Shown here piece after piece: positions 19,001 to 19,671 of a stretch of 19,671 nt of DNA; position 1 is the first letter of the stretch, and every line of letters starts with the position of its first letter. This stretch comes from Amoebophrya sp. AT5.2 (Eukaryota > Sar > Dinophyceae > Syndiniales > Amoebophryaceae). Where the stretch lies: NCBI GenBank assembly GCA_005223375.1, contig RXOD01004636.1:1-19671 (forward strand). Direction: 5' to 3'. A program made the position numbers and the translations under genes. Under the pieces are notes generated by a model. The model was not told where the DNA came from. It was given only the letters and a program-made list of their open reading frames with translations, and did no database searches.

Positions 19001-19530
19001 TACTCGTAGCACGGCCGTTCTTGCTCCTCCGATGGGAAAAACATTGCGGCTGACCGATCACACGGAAGTGGCAGCGCGAGGGCTCCGTGTGACGAGCAGG
19101 GTAGAAGCTGCTGTTCTAGTTGCGTCGAGGCGCTGAGGTGCCCCTGGGGAGTGGCGGCCTTCGTCCCGTACTCCGAGTCCACTTGCTCCTTGCAAGCGTC
19201 CCGCCACGAACTGTTGTAGCAGTTGTTGCCGCCTTCATCCAGCCCCGTAGTTACCGGGACGACCACGTTAGGCACCATTGCAGCGCCAGCGCCTCCTCCA
19301 TCAATATCAGCTGTTGATGTACAACTAGCATCAGCATCTCCCACCTCAGTCCCGCCTGCTGCTGCGTTCCCGTTACCCCCCAAATACGGTACTCGCCCCC
19401 CCGACACTCCCCCAGCAGCACTCCCCCCAGAACCCTCCTGGTCGTCGTATTTCCGCCACAGCGCCACGAACTCCTCTGCCGACACGACCCCGTCGCTATT
19501 GGCGTCCATTTCGTGAAAGAGGCAGCGCAC
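16027..19530 (-). CDS. Four-EF-hand protein, CDPK-like C-terminal part, with a giant low-complexity insert (5' partial)
   Basis: An uninterrupted exon of about 1167 codons ending in TGA. EF1 (RCLFHEMDANSDGVVSAEEF) is a complete calcium loop. About 750 low-complexity residues (Ser/Thr/Gly/Ala, poly-Ser, PPPPSS) follow. EF2 then appears at about 787-815 (VFRSLDFNQEGVLHYTQVVAG), EF3 at about 820-890, interrupted by its own Ser/Ala-rich insert, and EF4 at about 900-925 (LLEVGSLRALTYDEFKKLL). EF2-4 have lost several ligands. The EF2-to-EF3 spacing with DKAVLENDDIMWMVWREL resembles the regulatory half of calcium-dependent protein kinases, so a kinase domain may lie past the right edge; this is inference. 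The tail (about 930-1167) is disordered and basic near the end (WGKTPRRMSISRARA). No ATG precedes EF1: the frame is open up to a TAA at 19572-19570, so the exon starts between there and 19507, and the first possible ATG (19509) would cut the EF1 helix. The 3.5-kb open frame argues for real coding. Confidence 0.75.
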   Translation of the reverse strand: MRCLFHEMDANSDGVVSAEEFVALWRKYDDQEGSGGSAAGGVSGGRVPYLGGNGNAAAGGTEVGDADASCTSTADIDGGGAGAAMVPNVVVPVTTGLDEGGNNCYNSSWRDACKEQVDSEYGTKAATPQGHLSASTQLEQQLLPCSSHGALALPLPCDRSAAMFFPSEEQERPCYEYEPSSGGGDNYQRYHSDESVFRANLIQSSMLMATSSEDRYNVPRNSNNSTAYLSSTLTADVLVPTSGRSVVEEEGISDCAVVGGLLLPQHEQSHATPTLLPILPAATPTTCAPRKNSTSSPGEVGSSCKSKTSFCGSVASLKISDSDHDHLDQTITSSYNKKSDPDVFRLLRLDSVDHQHPQTTGGERERDHEQDVGRFGSARNRGAALTEWSPSILSTTATTMASMSDVTHHGMHLLTGEKTGTTSTTANRNNSSSEDGISISLSTSTALTVGTRTSSSGRSRPLASPTFFRSLQQPPAQAEAASVPRPSISAASSSEGRRKGPLFPPGTTISFFSNKSPEEGEATTAEGGGYTLQSPIETSGDQPEREQVREVEAAETTSSSTHPALILTDPPPPSSRRARAATMCCATRSGGAGLGLMSGNNELDAIGTPSRNNRGRFGSFDGSIQKRFSPAARTPHLFNFDPLAAPFVSSAGSCSTSSSSGSKERRYTLPPTLTDLTPDASLRPGFSLATHFEFNPIRELEDEDIVSPTCGSPLDSAAEQDHCRDPDCQMVELQMVELPDGQEAHEQAAQQDATVAPASSSRPSGSSSASSTSCASSTETVLASQRALEVFRSLDFNQEGVLHYTQVVAGVINDKAVLENDDIMWMVWRELTHPNKEQLYRTNTIASATASAAGGDHGGGAVARSYSYSGESSSACSPTVAGEDSIDVSHFVHFLGEGSREELEREWLLEVGSLRALTYDEFKKLLVYGNGSCTGCATSTASATKGTNIGTAGQNRESYQNQSQSQSGFSSMTVPTAGTASLSPKSAGGGGRHTITKTSSDNCARLLSWPEDEDEQDSPRVLVQRRGREAQRAEGEGHSGVGSSSYHVVGTSAPAVLGMLMPAPGTPGGTFSFNPFSATGDGPSSSGAGEKGSGRTPKTSAQQQHQLLRSQTVTANHFPPPGGAERWGKTPRRMSISRARAVSTDTLFHEALYTPRYRRDLDVFFHH
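17317..17346 (+). repeat. Tandem 15-bp duplication inside the EF-hand/CDPK-like ORF
   Basis: aagctccaccatctg and aagttccaccatctg lie head to tail with one mismatch. On the coding strand they give QMVEL twice. It is a recent small in-frame expansion in the low-complexity insert, just before EF2. Confidence 0.75.
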
Positions 19531-19539
19531 GGTGTTAGA

Positions 19540-19650
19540 GGTACGGAAAATGCATACTTTAACTGCATATTAGAACTATGATCTGACCACCGTTAAGGGT
19601 GGTGCCGGATCTGACCACCGTTAAGGGTACGGAAAATGCATACATTAACA
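19540..19650. repeat. Nested direct repeats and hairpins at the 5' boundary of the CDPK-like exon
   Basis: A 24-bp word beginning ggtacggaaaatgcatac occurs at 19540-19563 and 19627-19650 with one mismatch, 87 bp apart. Between them a 21-bp word, gatctgaccaccgttaaggg plus t, occurs at 19580-19600 and 19608-19628 (period 28). Each 21-mer contains CCACC; in the first copy it can pair with GGTGG just downstream over GTTAAG. The left copy of the 24-mer lies inside the open frame that leads into EF1. Confidence 0.8.
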
Positions 19651-19671
19651 GCCAGATGCTGCACGACACAG

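Overview
This window looks like compact nuclear DNA from a protist. The evidence is spliceosomal introns (GT...AG, mostly about 100-260 nt), long uninterrupted ORFs next to intron-split genes, and families typical of eukaryotes: PDZ scaffold, SMP/C2 lipid-transfer protein, EF-hand proteins, and RRM with an RS/RGG tail. All six convincing genes lie on the minus strand. Every intron acceptor I could place is followed by G (AG|G). One-way gene arrays and a fixed G after the acceptor are known from dinoflagellates, and the short introns and close spacing would suit a small-genome syndinian such as Amoebophrya. That placement is inference; I could not run a search.

Layout from left to right, with transcription running right to left. 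(1) 217-1182: the N-terminal half of a UDP-glucose 4-epimerase, cut by the window edge inside its second intron. (2) 1668-6356: a single-exon 1562-residue scaffold with a long charged coiled coil and about seven tandem PDZ modules. (3) 7289-10127: a five-exon SMP-C2 protein of the extended-synaptotagmin/tricalbin kind, whose second C2 domain carries a helical insert. (4) 11039-11878: a three-exon calmodulin or myosin-light-chain-like EF-hand protein of 158 residues. (5) 12866-13774: a small RRM protein whose last RRM segment exists in two similar copies. One copy leads into an RS/RGG tail, the other into a prompt stop. (6) 16027 to about 19530: the C-terminal part of a four-EF-hand protein, CDPK-like in its EF pattern, with about 750 low-complexity residues between EF1 and EF2. 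Its 5' exons are off the right edge. A weak 94-codon ORF lies at 13908-14192.

The genes do not form one pathway. Three products (SMP-C2, EF-hand, CDPK-like) share a calcium/membrane theme, but co-orientation is better explained by genome style than by an operon. The observations most worth following are the duplicated alternative exon in the RRM gene, the seven-PDZ coiled-coil protein, the insert-bearing C2 domain with its stop-free 117-nt intron, and the direct-repeat cluster at the 5' boundary of the last gene. No tRNA, rRNA, transposase, CRISPR array or spliced-leader sequence was recognised.
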